DNA of 17,102 nt from Desulfuromonadales bacterium C00003068 (GCA_001751155.1 MAXR01000153.1:2878-19979), one strand, 5' to 3'; positions 1 to 7,181 are shown, counted from the first letter of the stretch. Made by a program: numbers and translations. Notes: a model not told the origin generated them from the letters alone.

Positions 1-156
1 ATAGAGATACCCTGCATGGGGAGCCATCAAACCAAGAGCTGGCTGACAAGGCTGATTATCAGTAAGAAAACCATCAATTTGAGTTCGCAGAAGTTGAGGG
101 TTATCGGGATAAAACTGCCCTGCAACAACAGGTTTACGCTCATCCAATTCATTCAT
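1..156 (-). CDS. AmmeMemoRadiSam system protein B / Memo-like protein, N-terminal 52 codons (partial)
   Basis: This is the 5' end of a minus-strand gene that runs off the left edge of the window. Its start is ATG at 156-154, with a GGAGGGG ribosome site ending about 9 bases upstream. The 52 visible codons begin MNELDERKPVVAGQFYPDNP and end APHAGYLY. The VAGQFYP block followed by an APHAGY block about 35 residues later is the N-terminal signature of the Memo family, which is related to extradiol dioxygenases; the PHAGY histidine belongs to the family's metal-site region. In bacteria these proteins are often encoded with an AMMECR1-domain protein and a radical SAM protein, and the shared function is not firmly established. 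The rest of the gene and the next genes lie outside the window, so completeness and operon partners cannot be judged. Family call fairly sure; function open. Confidence 0.85.
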   Translation of the reverse strand, partial: MNELDERKPVVAGQFYPDNPQLLRTQIDGFLTDNQPCQPALGLMAPHAGYLY

Positions 157-184
157 TCTTGCACCCCTCCATAGTTTACCTGAA

Positions 185-324
185 TCAGTGAGCCGCCCGA
201 CGGCAAACAGCACAAGTCATTGAATCACCAAAGCATTCTAAAAATCGCCGCTTAACCCCACAGGTGGAGCTAAGATTTTAAGTACACTTATGCAATCCAA
301 GCACTTGCACTCTTTATCCGCCAT
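185..324 (-). other. gap holding two short overlapping Cys-rich open frames, function unknown
   Basis: The 191-base gap between the transporter and the Memo-like gene contains no gene I recognise. On the minus strand an ATG at 324 opens a 28-codon frame ending at 238, starting MADKECKCLDC, without a convincing ribosome site. In another frame, codons 277 to 185 are open for 30 residues, contain CFGDSMTCAVCRR and end in TGA, with the only ATG near the end (220). A small GC-rich hairpin (GCCG, 5-base loop, CGGC) lies within this second frame, and TGAATCA occurs twice (181-187 and 221-227). It may be a small gene broken by a frameshift, an RNA element or plain spacer. Confidence 0.25.
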
Positions 325-347
325 GGACCCACTGATGCAGGTTTTAA

Positions 348-1184
348 TCATCCCCCCAAAGAGGACCAGATCATTTTAACACCAACACAAATCAATAACA
401 GAGAAAACACCTTAACCATTTTAGCATGGGAACAATATTGTGCCAGCCGAACTCCGATTCGTGCTCCAAACAATGAAAAAGGGACGACCAGTAGAACAGC
501 AGGAAAATAAACAAATCCTAAAAAGCCCTCTTCAATTGATTTAACCTGCCAACCCATAAAAATATAAGCACAGCTCCCGATTAGTGATGAAATAACAATC
601 AAAGCCGTAGAATTCCCCACCGCAAGATGGATAGGAAAACGTAAAAGAATCACCATAAGGGGAACAGCGATCACGCCACCACCAACACCAAAAAAGGAGG
701 AAAAGGTACCGCCAATAAATCCAACAAAGAGTAACAGCGCACCCTGTTCTCGCATTGTATCGCTAGAAGGTTTTGACGCACCCGTTAAGAGTTTAAGGGC
801 AACAGCCATTTGCATGACTCCAAATGCTAGCGCCAAAACAGAACCCGTCAACAAGGACGCACAAAATGAGCCCACGCAGGCACCAATACCAGCACCAATG
901 GCTAAGTAAAGGACATGATTACGTCTGACATTTCCCTGTTTATGATGACCTATTGTGTTACTCACTGCGGTTGGAATAATAATGGCTAAACTTGTCGCAA
1001 AAGCGCAATGAACAATATATTGAGGATCAAAACCAGCAAGCTGAAAACGCCACATAAACAACGGCACTAAAATAACACCGCCACCAATCCCCAAAAGCCC
1101 AGCTAAACAGCCAGCACAACAACCAAAAACAATAAAACTAATCAATAATTCAAACGTCAGAAATTCCAAAAGAACGTACTCCAC
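348..1184 (-). CDS. TauE/SafE family membrane transporter (sulfite exporter-like)
   Basis: This is an inner-membrane protein of the TauE/SafE (DUF81) family, whose members move small, often sulfur-containing, anions. It is almost entirely hydrophobic with about eight membrane segments. The family's internal duplication is clear: GIGGGVILVPL at residues 32-42 recurs as GVGGGVIAVPL at 166-176, and each copy is followed by a conserved polar-helical stretch (AFATSLAIIIPTAVSN near 61-76, GNSTALIVISS in the second half). The length of 278 residues is normal. The start is uncertain: the frame opens with GTG at 1184, which has no good ribosome site, while TTG at residue 6 has GGAG about nine bases upstream. 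The gene is divergent from the GGDEF-EAL gene and 191 bases upstream of the Memo-like gene. Substrate cannot be read from sequence, and sulfite or an organosulfonate is only the family default. Confidence 0.9.
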   Translation of the reverse strand: MEYVLLEFLTFELLISFIVFGCCAGCLAGLLGIGGGVILVPLFMWRFQLAGFDPQYIVHCAFATSLAIIIPTAVSNTIGHHKQGNVRRNHVLYLAIGAGIGACVGSFCASLLTGSVLALAFGVMQMAVALKLLTGASKPSSDTMREQGALLLFVGFIGGTFSSFFGVGGGVIAVPLMVILLRFPIHLAVGNSTALIVISSLIGSCAYIFMGWQVKSIEEGFLGFVYFPAVLLVVPFSLFGARIGVRLAQYCSHAKMVKVFSLLLICVGVKMIWSSLGG

Positions 1185-1266
1185 GTCAATACAAACCGTT
1201 CCAAAAACAACGCCCCCTTACACACTCTTACCTCAGTCGACACAACAATATCTATTTACAATTAAC

Positions 1267-1288
1267 AATTTATTATGTAGCATAAATT
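1267..1288. promoter_or_regulatory. AT-rich inverted repeat in the divergent TauE / GGDEF-EAL intergenic region
   Basis: AATTTAT and ATAAATT are separated by eight bases, with an alternative inner pairing TTATG-TAG-CATAA. The 194-base divergent gap has no promoter I would defend for either gene. A palindrome here could be an operator, but AT-rich DNA produces such repeats by chance, so this is only a candidate. Confidence 0.2.
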
Positions 1289-1378
1289 AAAATTTCCACC
1301 ATTCAATGTTGGTTCCGAACGATATTCCTAATGGTATGAACATCATAAGTTTTTATACAGAATGGAAAAACACCTTCA

Positions 1379-3739
1379 ATGACAAACCTAAATAGTGATG
1401 TTGTTTCTGAACAATTAGGGAAAAAACACGTATCTGATTCAGATCAATGGCAACGAATACATCTTATCATCAAGATGCGCTGGTTATTACTGTTAATGAT
1501 CACAATCTATGCTTTATTTTCTGCTGTATTCATCTACTATACCGCACCAAACCAGCATTTATCGACCATTCAAATAAAAAGCCTTATTGGCACATTTTGC
1601 GCCATCATCTTATTCAACTTTTTATCTCAACAGACCAATGCTCGTACACACCATGCTCCCTACTTACGAGGCACTCAAATCTGTGCCGATCTGGTTTTTG
1701 CCACAATTCTAATCCATCTCACAGGTGGTGGCTCCAGTTGGTTATGGCCACTATATTTAATCATCGCCCTAGAATCATCTTTTCTCTTCACATTACGCCG
1801 CTATATGGCAATAAACGTTGGGTTGAGTAGTTTGCTTTTTGGCTCAGTATTGTGGGCGGGATACCATGATTTTTTAACCGCCATAGATCTTAATGTTTTT
1901 TATTCACAGCACAAACATAACGGCAGCTATTTAATATTATTATGGTTGTGGGTAAGTATCTTAAATATTACAGCCACCATCATAGGATATTATCTAAACA
2001 AAACAATCCGCCAAGAATCACAAGAAGTTTTTAACAAAGAAAACCGATTGCTCAGATTCATGGAAAGCGCCCAAGACCTTATCATTGCCTTTGATGAATC
2101 AAACAAAATCCATTTTATGAATAATGCTGTTAGGGTGCGTCTAGGGATTGAAGACAGTGAAGATGAGTTATTCATTGAGCAGGTCATCCATTCTGACGAC
2201 CTGGCTCTTTGGAGTAGAAAAACATGCCTACTCGGTGTTGGGGAAACATTTAAGCCGGCAATTTTTCACTTACGTACCAATTCCGGCGAAACAGTACACG
2301 TAGATTGTCGTATCAGTAGTGACACCAAAGGTCGCGACCCTCTTCACTGGGCTATTTGTCGGGATCTGTCGAAACAGATTGAAAGTGAGCAACAACTTCA
2401 CCACATCGCTAATCACGACCGACTGACAGAACTAACCAATCGCCACGGGTTCACAGAACAAGCCAAACACTTAACCCTAATGGCTCGGCGAGCACATCAA
2501 CAAATTGCTCTGGCTATCATTTCAGTTGATCACCTTAAAGTGATCAACGAGACTCTTAGTACCGAAAGTGGCGATACCCTGTTGCGTACCTTTAGTCAAC
2601 GGTTGCTCAACTCTGTTCGTGAGACTGATATTGTCGGACGTTTGGCAGGCAACCAATTTGTTATTTTATTGGTTAACATTGATGGCCGCAATGCTGTTGA
2701 TCAAGTGATTACAAAACTTCGAAAACGGCTGGCAGCCCCCCTCACAATAGATAATCACGAAATTTTCATCACTGCGAGTATTGGACTGAGCCTTTATCCT
2801 CAAGATGCTACAACCGTTGATGAGATGATCAACAAGTCGAGTAATGCTATGTACAGCGTTAAAACCCATGGTGGTAACAATGTCACATTCTACAATGATG
2901 AGATGAACAACGATATTAAGAATCGCCTGCTGATGATCAACGGTCTTCACCAAGCTCTCAACAAAAAGGAACTAAAACTTCACTACCAACCCAAGGTTAA
3001 GATTAAAACAGGACGTTTCAACTCTGTCGAAGTATTGCTGCGCTGGAGTCACCCAACCCTTGGTCAAGTCGCCCCAGGTGATTTTATTCCGATGGCTGAA
3101 GAATCGGGTGTTATTGGTGATCTAACGGAATGGGTTCTTTATGAAGCCTGTACTCAAAGCCAAAAATGGCAACAACAAGGACTTCCCCCTATCCGAGTTG
3201 CCGTCAACGTATCAGGTCATCAATTACAAAACAGAGAACTGGTTGGCCAACTCAAAAAAGTTCTAGAATCAACGGGCCTTGACCCAGAATTATTAGAGAT
3301 CGAAGTCACTGAATCTGTTTTGATGCAAAATCCTGATGCAGCCAGCTCTATTTTAAAAGAGATACGCAAACTAGGCATTCACCTGTCTATCGATGACTTC
3401 GGTACTGGGTACTCATCTTTGGCCTATTTGAAGCGCTTTCCAGTGCATTCACTTAAAATAGATCGATCATTTATTTTAGATGTCGAACAAAGTGACAAAT
3501 ATGCTGCGATTACCGCTTCGATCATTCAAATGGGCAAAACGCTTAATTTGAATATTATTGGTGAAGGAGTTGAAACATTGGGGCAGATGGCGTTTCTAAA
3601 GGAGCATCAATGCGATGAGGTGCAAGGGTATCTGTATAGCATGCCAGTACCAGCAGAGGAGATTGTTACTCTGTTGAATAATTTAAAAGATCAACGCAAC
3701 CCCGTCTCTAATCAAATTGACGCGGTTGACGAAGAGTAA
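1379..3739 (+). CDS. membrane PAS-GGDEF-EAL protein, degenerate cyclase and probable c-di-GMP phosphodiesterase
   Basis: This 786-residue signalling protein probably hydrolyses the second messenger c-di-GMP. Residues 35-205 hold about six membrane helices, including a TGGGSSWLWPLYLIIA stretch like the sensor part of PilS-type kinases. A PAS-like domain spans about 223-335, then GGDEF about 340-500 and EAL about 525-770. The GGDEF site is AGNQF (423-427) and the usual first metal Asp is Ser382, so cyclase activity looks lost. The I-site RETD (414-417) and guanine-contact positions Asn390 and Asp399 are kept. The EAL domain has EVLLRW (Glu551), the NVS asparagine, EVTES, DDFGTG (Asp672, Asp673), KIDRSF, GEGVET and QGY, so it looks catalytically complete. 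The ATG at 1379 has only a weak ribosome site. The gene stands alone and ends in a strong terminator. The signal sensed is unknown. Confidence 0.93.
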   Translation: MTNLNSDVVSEQLGKKHVSDSDQWQRIHLIIKMRWLLLLMITIYALFSAVFIYYTAPNQHLSTIQIKSLIGTFCAIILFNFLSQQTNARTHHAPYLRGTQICADLVFATILIHLTGGGSSWLWPLYLIIALESSFLFTLRRYMAINVGLSSLLFGSVLWAGYHDFLTAIDLNVFYSQHKHNGSYLILLWLWVSILNITATIIGYYLNKTIRQESQEVFNKENRLLRFMESAQDLIIAFDESNKIHFMNNAVRVRLGIEDSEDELFIEQVIHSDDLALWSRKTCLLGVGETFKPAIFHLRTNSGETVHVDCRISSDTKGRDPLHWAICRDLSKQIESEQQLHHIANHDRLTELTNRHGFTEQAKHLTLMARRAHQQIALAIISVDHLKVINETLSTESGDTLLRTFSQRLLNSVRETDIVGRLAGNQFVILLVNIDGRNAVDQVITKLRKRLAAPLTIDNHEIFITASIGLSLYPQDATTVDEMINKSSNAMYSVKTHGGNNVTFYNDEMNNDIKNRLLMINGLHQALNKKELKLHYQPKVKIKTGRFNSVEVLLRWSHPTLGQVAPGDFIPMAEESGVIGDLTEWVLYEACTQSQKWQQQGLPPIRVAVNVSGHQLQNRELVGQLKKVLESTGLDPELLEIEVTESVLMQNPDAASSILKEIRKLGIHLSIDDFGTGYSSLAYLKRFPVHSLKIDRSFILDVEQSDKYAAITASIIQMGKTLNLNIIGEGVETLGQMAFLKEHQCDEVQGYLYSMPVPAEEIVTLLNNLKDQRNPVSNQIDAVDEE

Positions 3740-3792
3740 CGCGATCAATAAGTCGCTATTTTATCACCCGTAATTGTCGCGAAACTGAAAAT

Positions 3793-3830
3793 AAAAAAGG
3801 ATCAGCGAATTATCGCTGATCCTTTTTTTT
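3793..3830. terminator. strong bidirectional rho-independent terminator
   Basis: A perfect stem GGATCAGCGA / TCGCTGATCC with an ATTA loop (3799-3822) is flanked by six A on the left and eight T on the right, so it can end transcription from both sides. It serves the GGDEF-EAL gene on the plus strand and tRNA-Cys on the minus strand. A weaker bulged inverted repeat (3740-3749 with 3773-3781) lies just upstream. Confidence 0.92.
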
Positions 3831-3833
3831 ATT

Positions 3834-3907
3834 TGGAGGCCCCGCCCAGATTCGAACTGGGGATAAAGGCTTTGCAGGCCTCTGCCTTACCACTTGGCGA
3901 CGGGGCC
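3834..3907 (-). tRNA. tRNA-Cys (anticodon GCA)
   Basis: On the minus strand the 7-bp acceptor stem GGCCCCG / CGGGGCC closes a standard cloverleaf. The anticodon loop CTGCAAA gives GCA, and the T arm contains GTTCGAATC. The discriminator base is U, as expected for cysteine, and the CCA end is encoded (3836-3834). It lies downstream of the MTH1187 gene on the same strand and may be transcribed with it as well as from a nearby promoter. The bidirectional terminator follows directly. Confidence 0.97.
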
Positions 3908-3944
3908 ATGACGTTGTAAATATTCCTCTCGTCAAGGCCCGCTA

Positions 3945-3974
3945 TTGGTATCAAATTGGGCCCTGCACTGTCAA
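3945..3974 (-). promoter_or_regulatory. candidate sigma-70 promoter for tRNA-Cys
   Basis: On the minus strand a perfect TTGACA (3974-3969) is followed after 18 bases by TACCAA (3950-3945), a poor -10 match. The following bases are GC-rich (GCGGGCC), like the discriminator of stringently controlled stable-RNA promoters. The start would fall about 30 bases before the tRNA. Confidence 0.35.
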
Positions 3975-3984
3975 GAAAAAAGTA

Positions 3985-4287
3985 TCAATTACCCAGCTGA
4001 TTGGCGACAGAACGAAGCTTGCTTTCCATCGTATGTTCTTTATCGCGGCGATCATCAATTTTAATCAACGTAGAGACCCGCTGTGCTCCCGCATTAAAGG
4101 GTGATTCGTGCATCTGTTGAACCAGAGAAAAAATAGCATCCAAATCCCCTTCGAGAATCGTCCCCATCGGTGTCAATTGATACTTTAATCCTGATTTTTC
4201 AACCAACTTCAAACAACCGGCGACATACTTTGAGATCCCACCAGTACCCTCGCCGATTGGCGTACAACTAATTTGAACAACGGCCAT
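3985..4287 (-). CDS. MTH1187 family thiamine-binding protein (UPF0045/DUF77)
   Basis: This is a small soluble protein of 100 residues in the MTH1187/YkoF-like family, members of which bind thiamine or its precursors; its exact cellular role is not settled. Family features seen are the opening MAVVQISCTPIGEGTGGISK, then YQLTPMGTILEGD in the middle and RVSTLIKIDDRRDK followed by TMESKL near the end. The start at 4287 is chosen because a perfect GGAGG (4297-4293) lies five bases upstream and because the family begins here; a longer in-frame opening to 4347 adds residues with no family counterpart. It sits alone between the terminator of tRNA-Leu and tRNA-Cys, all on the minus strand. No other thiamine gene is in the window. 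No thiamine riboswitch fits in the short leader. Confidence 0.9.
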   Translation of the reverse strand: MAVVQISCTPIGEGTGGISKYVAGCLKLVEKSGLKYQLTPMGTILEGDLDAIFSLVQQMHESPFNAGAQRVSTLIKIDDRRDKEHTMESKLRSVANQLGN

Positions 4288-4319
4288 CTTATCCTCCATA
4301 AACAAAAAATTAAACGCTG

Positions 4320-4347
4320 AGCATACAATGACACTATCATAGCTCAA
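4320..4347 (-). promoter_or_regulatory. candidate promoter for the MTH1187 gene
   Basis: On the minus strand TTGAGC (4347-4342) and TATGCT (4325-4320) are spaced by 16 bases; each matches four of six consensus bases. It lies between the tRNA-Leu terminator and the ribosome site, where a promoter is expected. Confidence 0.4.
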
Positions 4348-4364
4348 CTCATATCGAGGTAATT

Positions 4365-4402
4365 AAAAAAAAGGGCTGCAAACAGTTGTTTGCAGCCCTT
4401 TT
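4365..4402 (-). terminator. rho-independent terminator of tRNA-Leu
   Basis: A 15-bp perfect stem (4369-4383 with 4388-4402, core GGGCTGCAAAC) with a four-base loop is followed on the minus strand by a run of eight U. It begins seven bases after the encoded CCA of tRNA-Leu. The flanking T-rich bases on the plus side are weaker, so its main direction is minus. Confidence 0.9.
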
Positions 4403-4408
4403 AAATTT

Positions 4409-4495
4409 TGGTGCCGAAGGGGAGAGTCGAACTCCCACGCCCTTTCGAGCACATGAACCTGAATCATGCGTGTCTACCAATTCCACCACTCCGGC
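4409..4495 (-). tRNA. tRNA-Leu (anticodon CAG)
   Basis: On the minus strand the acceptor stem is GCCGGAG / CTTCGGC with one G-T pair, followed by discriminator A and an encoded CCA (4411-4409). The anticodon arm is CATGA-TTCAGGT-TCATG, giving anticodon CAG for CUG codons. A long variable arm (TGCTCGAAAGGGCG) marks it as class II, and the T arm holds GTTCGACTC. It is a single-gene unit with its own promoter and terminator. The anticodon is not one of the known TrmL targets (CAA, UAA), although trmL is nearby. Confidence 0.97.
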
Positions 4496-4508
4496 TTGAA
4501 GTGATGGA

Positions 4509-4537
4509 TATATATCAAACGGACCCATGAATTGCAA
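4509..4537 (-). promoter_or_regulatory. promoter of tRNA-Leu
   Basis: On the minus strand TTGCAA (4537-4532), a 17-base spacer and TATATA (4514-4509) precede the tRNA 5' end by 13 bases. Spacing and position are right for a stable-RNA promoter, although each box matches only four of six consensus bases. Confidence 0.5.
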
Positions 4538-4708
4538 ATATAATTTCTCCAACAGCAATCATCCCTACCCTTTGTGCTCTTGTGTTTGACCACTCGTCAG
4601 GTTTGACAACCCCTCCACTGCTGTTAAAGTCAAATAATGTTTTTCAAATACATGATCAACAATCAACAGTCACTCCCACCCAAAGAACACTGTTCACCTT
4701 TAAATACG

Positions 4709-6154
4709 CTATTGTTTCGTTGGCACAACCTGCAATACACGATACGTTTCAACGCGTACCAAGCCCAATGGTGCCCCTTTAATCCGCTTAACATGCTTAC
4801 CTTCGGTCACCATCACTTCTACTCGGCTATCGTTCGCAGCTCGTGAATGAGCGGCGCATAGCGACGCAGCAAACAGCTGATCTTCCATGGGCACTTCGGC
4901 CCCATCACTTTTAATAATCAGATGACAACCCGGAATTTTATGCGCATGAAACCAAAGATCGCGCGACTTCAAAAGTGTTTTTGACACATAATCGTTGGTT
5001 TTATTATTTCGTCCCCAAACAATTTCCCAACCATTGGGTGATTGAGTTCGGTTGACTAATTTCGCCGGCTTTTGATGACGGGTATCACGTTGTAAGGCTG
5101 TCGCCGGTTTATACCAACCAGATTCGACCAACTCTTCACGAATCATATCACTATCAGCGCTGGTTACGTGATCATCAAGCTGCTGAGAGATCTGTTCTAA
5201 ACTCTCAATTTCCATCTGTGTTTGTTCAAGGCGACGCTGGCAATGATCGAGGCCACGCTTCCCTTTTCGATACCGCTTAAAATAGAGTTCGGCATTCTCC
5301 TGTGGTGTTTTTGCAGGCAGCAGTGCAAGGGTGGTCATGATTGGCGGATCTTGGTAGTAATCAAGCACTTCAACCTCTGCCATACCACGCTTCATGACAT
5401 GAAGATTTGCCAGCAGCAAATCACCTGACTGTTTTTCCTCTTCACAATTGAGACACTGATCAATTTGTTGATCTATATGCTTGAGACGTTTATTTAATCG
5501 CTTCAATGCCGTCGCAACCGCCTTACGCAAAGCGGCATGGCCATCAACGCCGTGTTTACGGTGCAGGGCGGCTGCAACCGCTTCGAAATGTTGTTCAGCT
5601 TGCAATGAAAGATTAGGCCACTGGGCAACATCACCCTCAGGTGGTATGAACTCAGAACTGCGGGTAAATTGAATTCCATCACGGATCGTTGGTGAAATAT
5701 ACGCCTGACCTGCAACTACGGGTCGCTCACAGCCCACTTTAGTACGGAAGAGACTATCGACCACATTATGATGGTGATCAATTAAAATGACATTTCCTTC
5801 ACGGCCAAACAGTTCAGCAATCAAGATATAACTTTCATCTTCAGGTCCAACAAAGCGTAGTCGTACGATTCGATCCGCAGGATCTATCTCAATGCGAACG
5901 AGTCGCCTTAGCCTTGCACGAAGCAATTGACAAAATCGTGGCGGGCGCATGGGGTTGCGATGACTCTCTGTCGTTAAATGGATTCTCGGTCCAATACCAC
6001 CGACACCAATAAGTAGCCGTTGTTCAATGCGACCATTCCATAATTTTAAAATTAACAGATCACGATCAGGTTGATATACTTTGTTAATCAGAGAACCTTG
6101 CAATTGTGACTGCAACTGAGCGACAAGGGTCTGTAGAAAAAGATAATCCATCAT
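4709..6154 (-). CDS. NFACT family protein (RqcH/Rqc2-like), short form
   Basis: The protein belongs to the NFACT family (old names FbpA, fibronectin-binding), whose bacterial member RqcH binds the 50S-peptidyl-tRNA complex of stalled ribosomes and directs alanine tailing. The NFACT-N part covers about 1-180, with RPPRFCQLLRARL near 70-83 and Asp94-Arg95-Ile96 at the position of the tRNA-contacting Asp-Arg of B. subtilis RqcH. A helical, coiled-coil-like part covers about 200-360. The C-terminal NFACT-R part has GWEIVWGRNNKTNDYVS and DLWFHAHKIPGCH. At 481 residues it is shorter than the roughly 570 usual for RqcH, and I see no helix-hairpin-helix segment between the first two parts. Two adjacent ATG codons are possible starts; the second (6151) has better spacing to GGAG. 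It is a single gene divergent from lpxL. Confidence 0.88.
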   Translation of the reverse strand: MMDYLFLQTLVAQLQSQLQGSLINKVYQPDRDLLILKLWNGRIEQRLLIGVGGIGPRIHLTTESHRNPMRPPRFCQLLRARLRRLVRIEIDPADRIVRLRFVGPEDESYILIAELFGREGNVILIDHHHNVVDSLFRTKVGCERPVVAGQAYISPTIRDGIQFTRSSEFIPPEGDVAQWPNLSLQAEQHFEAVAAALHRKHGVDGHAALRKAVATALKRLNKRLKHIDQQIDQCLNCEEEKQSGDLLLANLHVMKRGMAEVEVLDYYQDPPIMTTLALLPAKTPQENAELYFKRYRKGKRGLDHCQRRLEQTQMEIESLEQISQQLDDHVTSADSDMIREELVESGWYKPATALQRDTRHQKPAKLVNRTQSPNGWEIVWGRNNKTNDYVSKTLLKSRDLWFHAHKIPGCHLIIKSDGAEVPMEDQLFAASLCAAHSRAANDSRVEVMVTEGKHVKRIKGAPLGLVRVETYRVLQVVPTKQ

Positions 6155-6235
6155 TAATCTCCAAAAAAACTTTTAATTACAGGTACATCACAATGTTATT
6201 TAAAAGAGCATGTTAGTACTCTTGCCTGAAACAAT

Positions 6236-6264
6236 TTGACCATGCTAGTATCCCGCAATTCAAT
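6236..6264 (+). promoter_or_regulatory. candidate promoter of lpxL-trmL
   Basis: TTGACC (6236-6241), a 17-base spacer and TTCAAT (6259-6264) lie just before the lpxL start. The -35 box is five of six and the -10 box four of six. The predicted start leaves a very short leader of about 10 bases that holds the AAGGG ribosome site. Confidence 0.4.
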
Positions 6265-6281
6265 TTTCAATAAAGGGTATC

Positions 6282-7181
6282 ATGCAAAAACAAAAACTAA
6301 TCAATATTATTGAAGCAATTCCCTTTTTCACTCTTGCGGCAATTGCTCGCACCTTACCACGCATACCAGCGCTTAAATTAGGCCGTGTGTTAGGTCGATT
6401 AAGTCAATTCGTGCAACCGAAACGGGTAAAAACAGCCTTTGATAATCTTCAACGTGCCTATCCTGATCAAGACAAGGTGTGGATCAACCATCAAATTCGC
6501 CTTAATTTTGAGCACTTAGGTATCAGCGGTATGGAGATGCTGCGCCTCGACAAATTTAGCACGCAACAAGACCTTGAAGAAAACTTTACCATTGAGGGAC
6601 AAGAACACCTTGACCGACTAAAGGAAAACAACTCGGGTGCGTTCTTATTGTCGGCCCACATCGGATTTTGGGAAATAGGATCTTTTGTTATCCAAAAGCT
6701 TGGCTTTTCATGTGATTTTGTTGCTAAAACAATTCGTAATCCTTATGTTGATCAATTTTTCCTAAAACAAAGAGAAGCAAATGGTGCGCACTGCATTGAT
6801 AGTAAAAAAGGGGCGCGACGAATCATAAAATCATTGGCCAGCAACCATTTTGTCGGTCTATTACTTGATCAGCACATATCAAAAAAGCAAGCGGTCATTG
6901 TAAATTTCTTCAACCGCCCTGCTTACGCAACACCTATCATTCCTCAAATTGCACTAAAAAATAAAACGCCAATTGTCCCTATTTTCATTTATCGAAATGA
7001 TGATTTTAGCTATCGGGTCGTCATTGAAAAGCCACAAGTTTTCACTGAAAAATCAACCCCTGAATCGATTCAACACTGCACACAAAAACTTACTGACATC
7101 ATCGAATCAGCTGTTCGTAAACATCCAACCCAATGGTTTTGGGTTCATCGCCGCTGGCGAGAATCGGCCGAAAAAAAATGA
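6282..7181 (+). CDS. lpxL: lipid A biosynthesis acyltransferase (LpxL/HtrB family)
   Basis: This inner-membrane enzyme transfers a second fatty acyl chain from acyl-ACP onto the lipid A precursor during lipopolysaccharide synthesis. The catalytic HxxxxE motif is HIGFWE (His126, Glu131), preceded by a hydrophobic N-terminal segment (about 8-25) that would anchor it. Other family blocks are LLLDQHISKKQAVIVNFF near 190-210 and WFWVHRRW near the C-terminus. At 299 residues its length is normal. ATG at 6282 has AAGGG four bases upstream. The stop overlaps the trmL start by four bases, so the two genes are likely translated in a coupled way. LpxL and LpxM homologues cannot be separated from sequence alone, so the symbol marks the family rather than the proven acyl position. 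Confidence 0.9.
   Translation: MQKQKLINIIEAIPFFTLAAIARTLPRIPALKLGRVLGRLSQFVQPKRVKTAFDNLQRAYPDQDKVWINHQIRLNFEHLGISGMEMLRLDKFSTQQDLEENFTIEGQEHLDRLKENNSGAFLLSAHIGFWEIGSFVIQKLGFSCDFVAKTIRNPYVDQFFLKQREANGAHCIDSKKGARRIIKSLASNHFVGLLLDQHISKKQAVIVNFFNRPAYATPIIPQIALKNKTPIVPIFIYRNDDFSYRVVIEKPQVFTEKSTPESIQHCTQKLTDIIESAVRKHPTQWFWVHRRWRESAEKK

Noticed and set aside
185..300. Integron attC site, suggested by GTTAAGC on the minus strand
   Set aside because: No matching RYYYAAC partner and no folded L boxes at the right distance; no integrase nearby.
1185..1378. c-di-GMP (GEMM) riboswitch before the GGDEF-EAL gene
   Set aside because: The conserved GEMM bases and two-stem layout are not present in this AT-rich gap.
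4349..4558. 69-codon minus-strand open frame
   Set aside because: It reads straight through tRNA-Leu and its terminator, so it is an accidental frame.
4582..4846. Short plus-strand frames between tRNA-Leu and the NFACT gene
   Set aside because: They run into the antisense of the NFACT 3' end and have no ribosome site; a TTGACA-TAAAGT pair nearby has no gene to serve.
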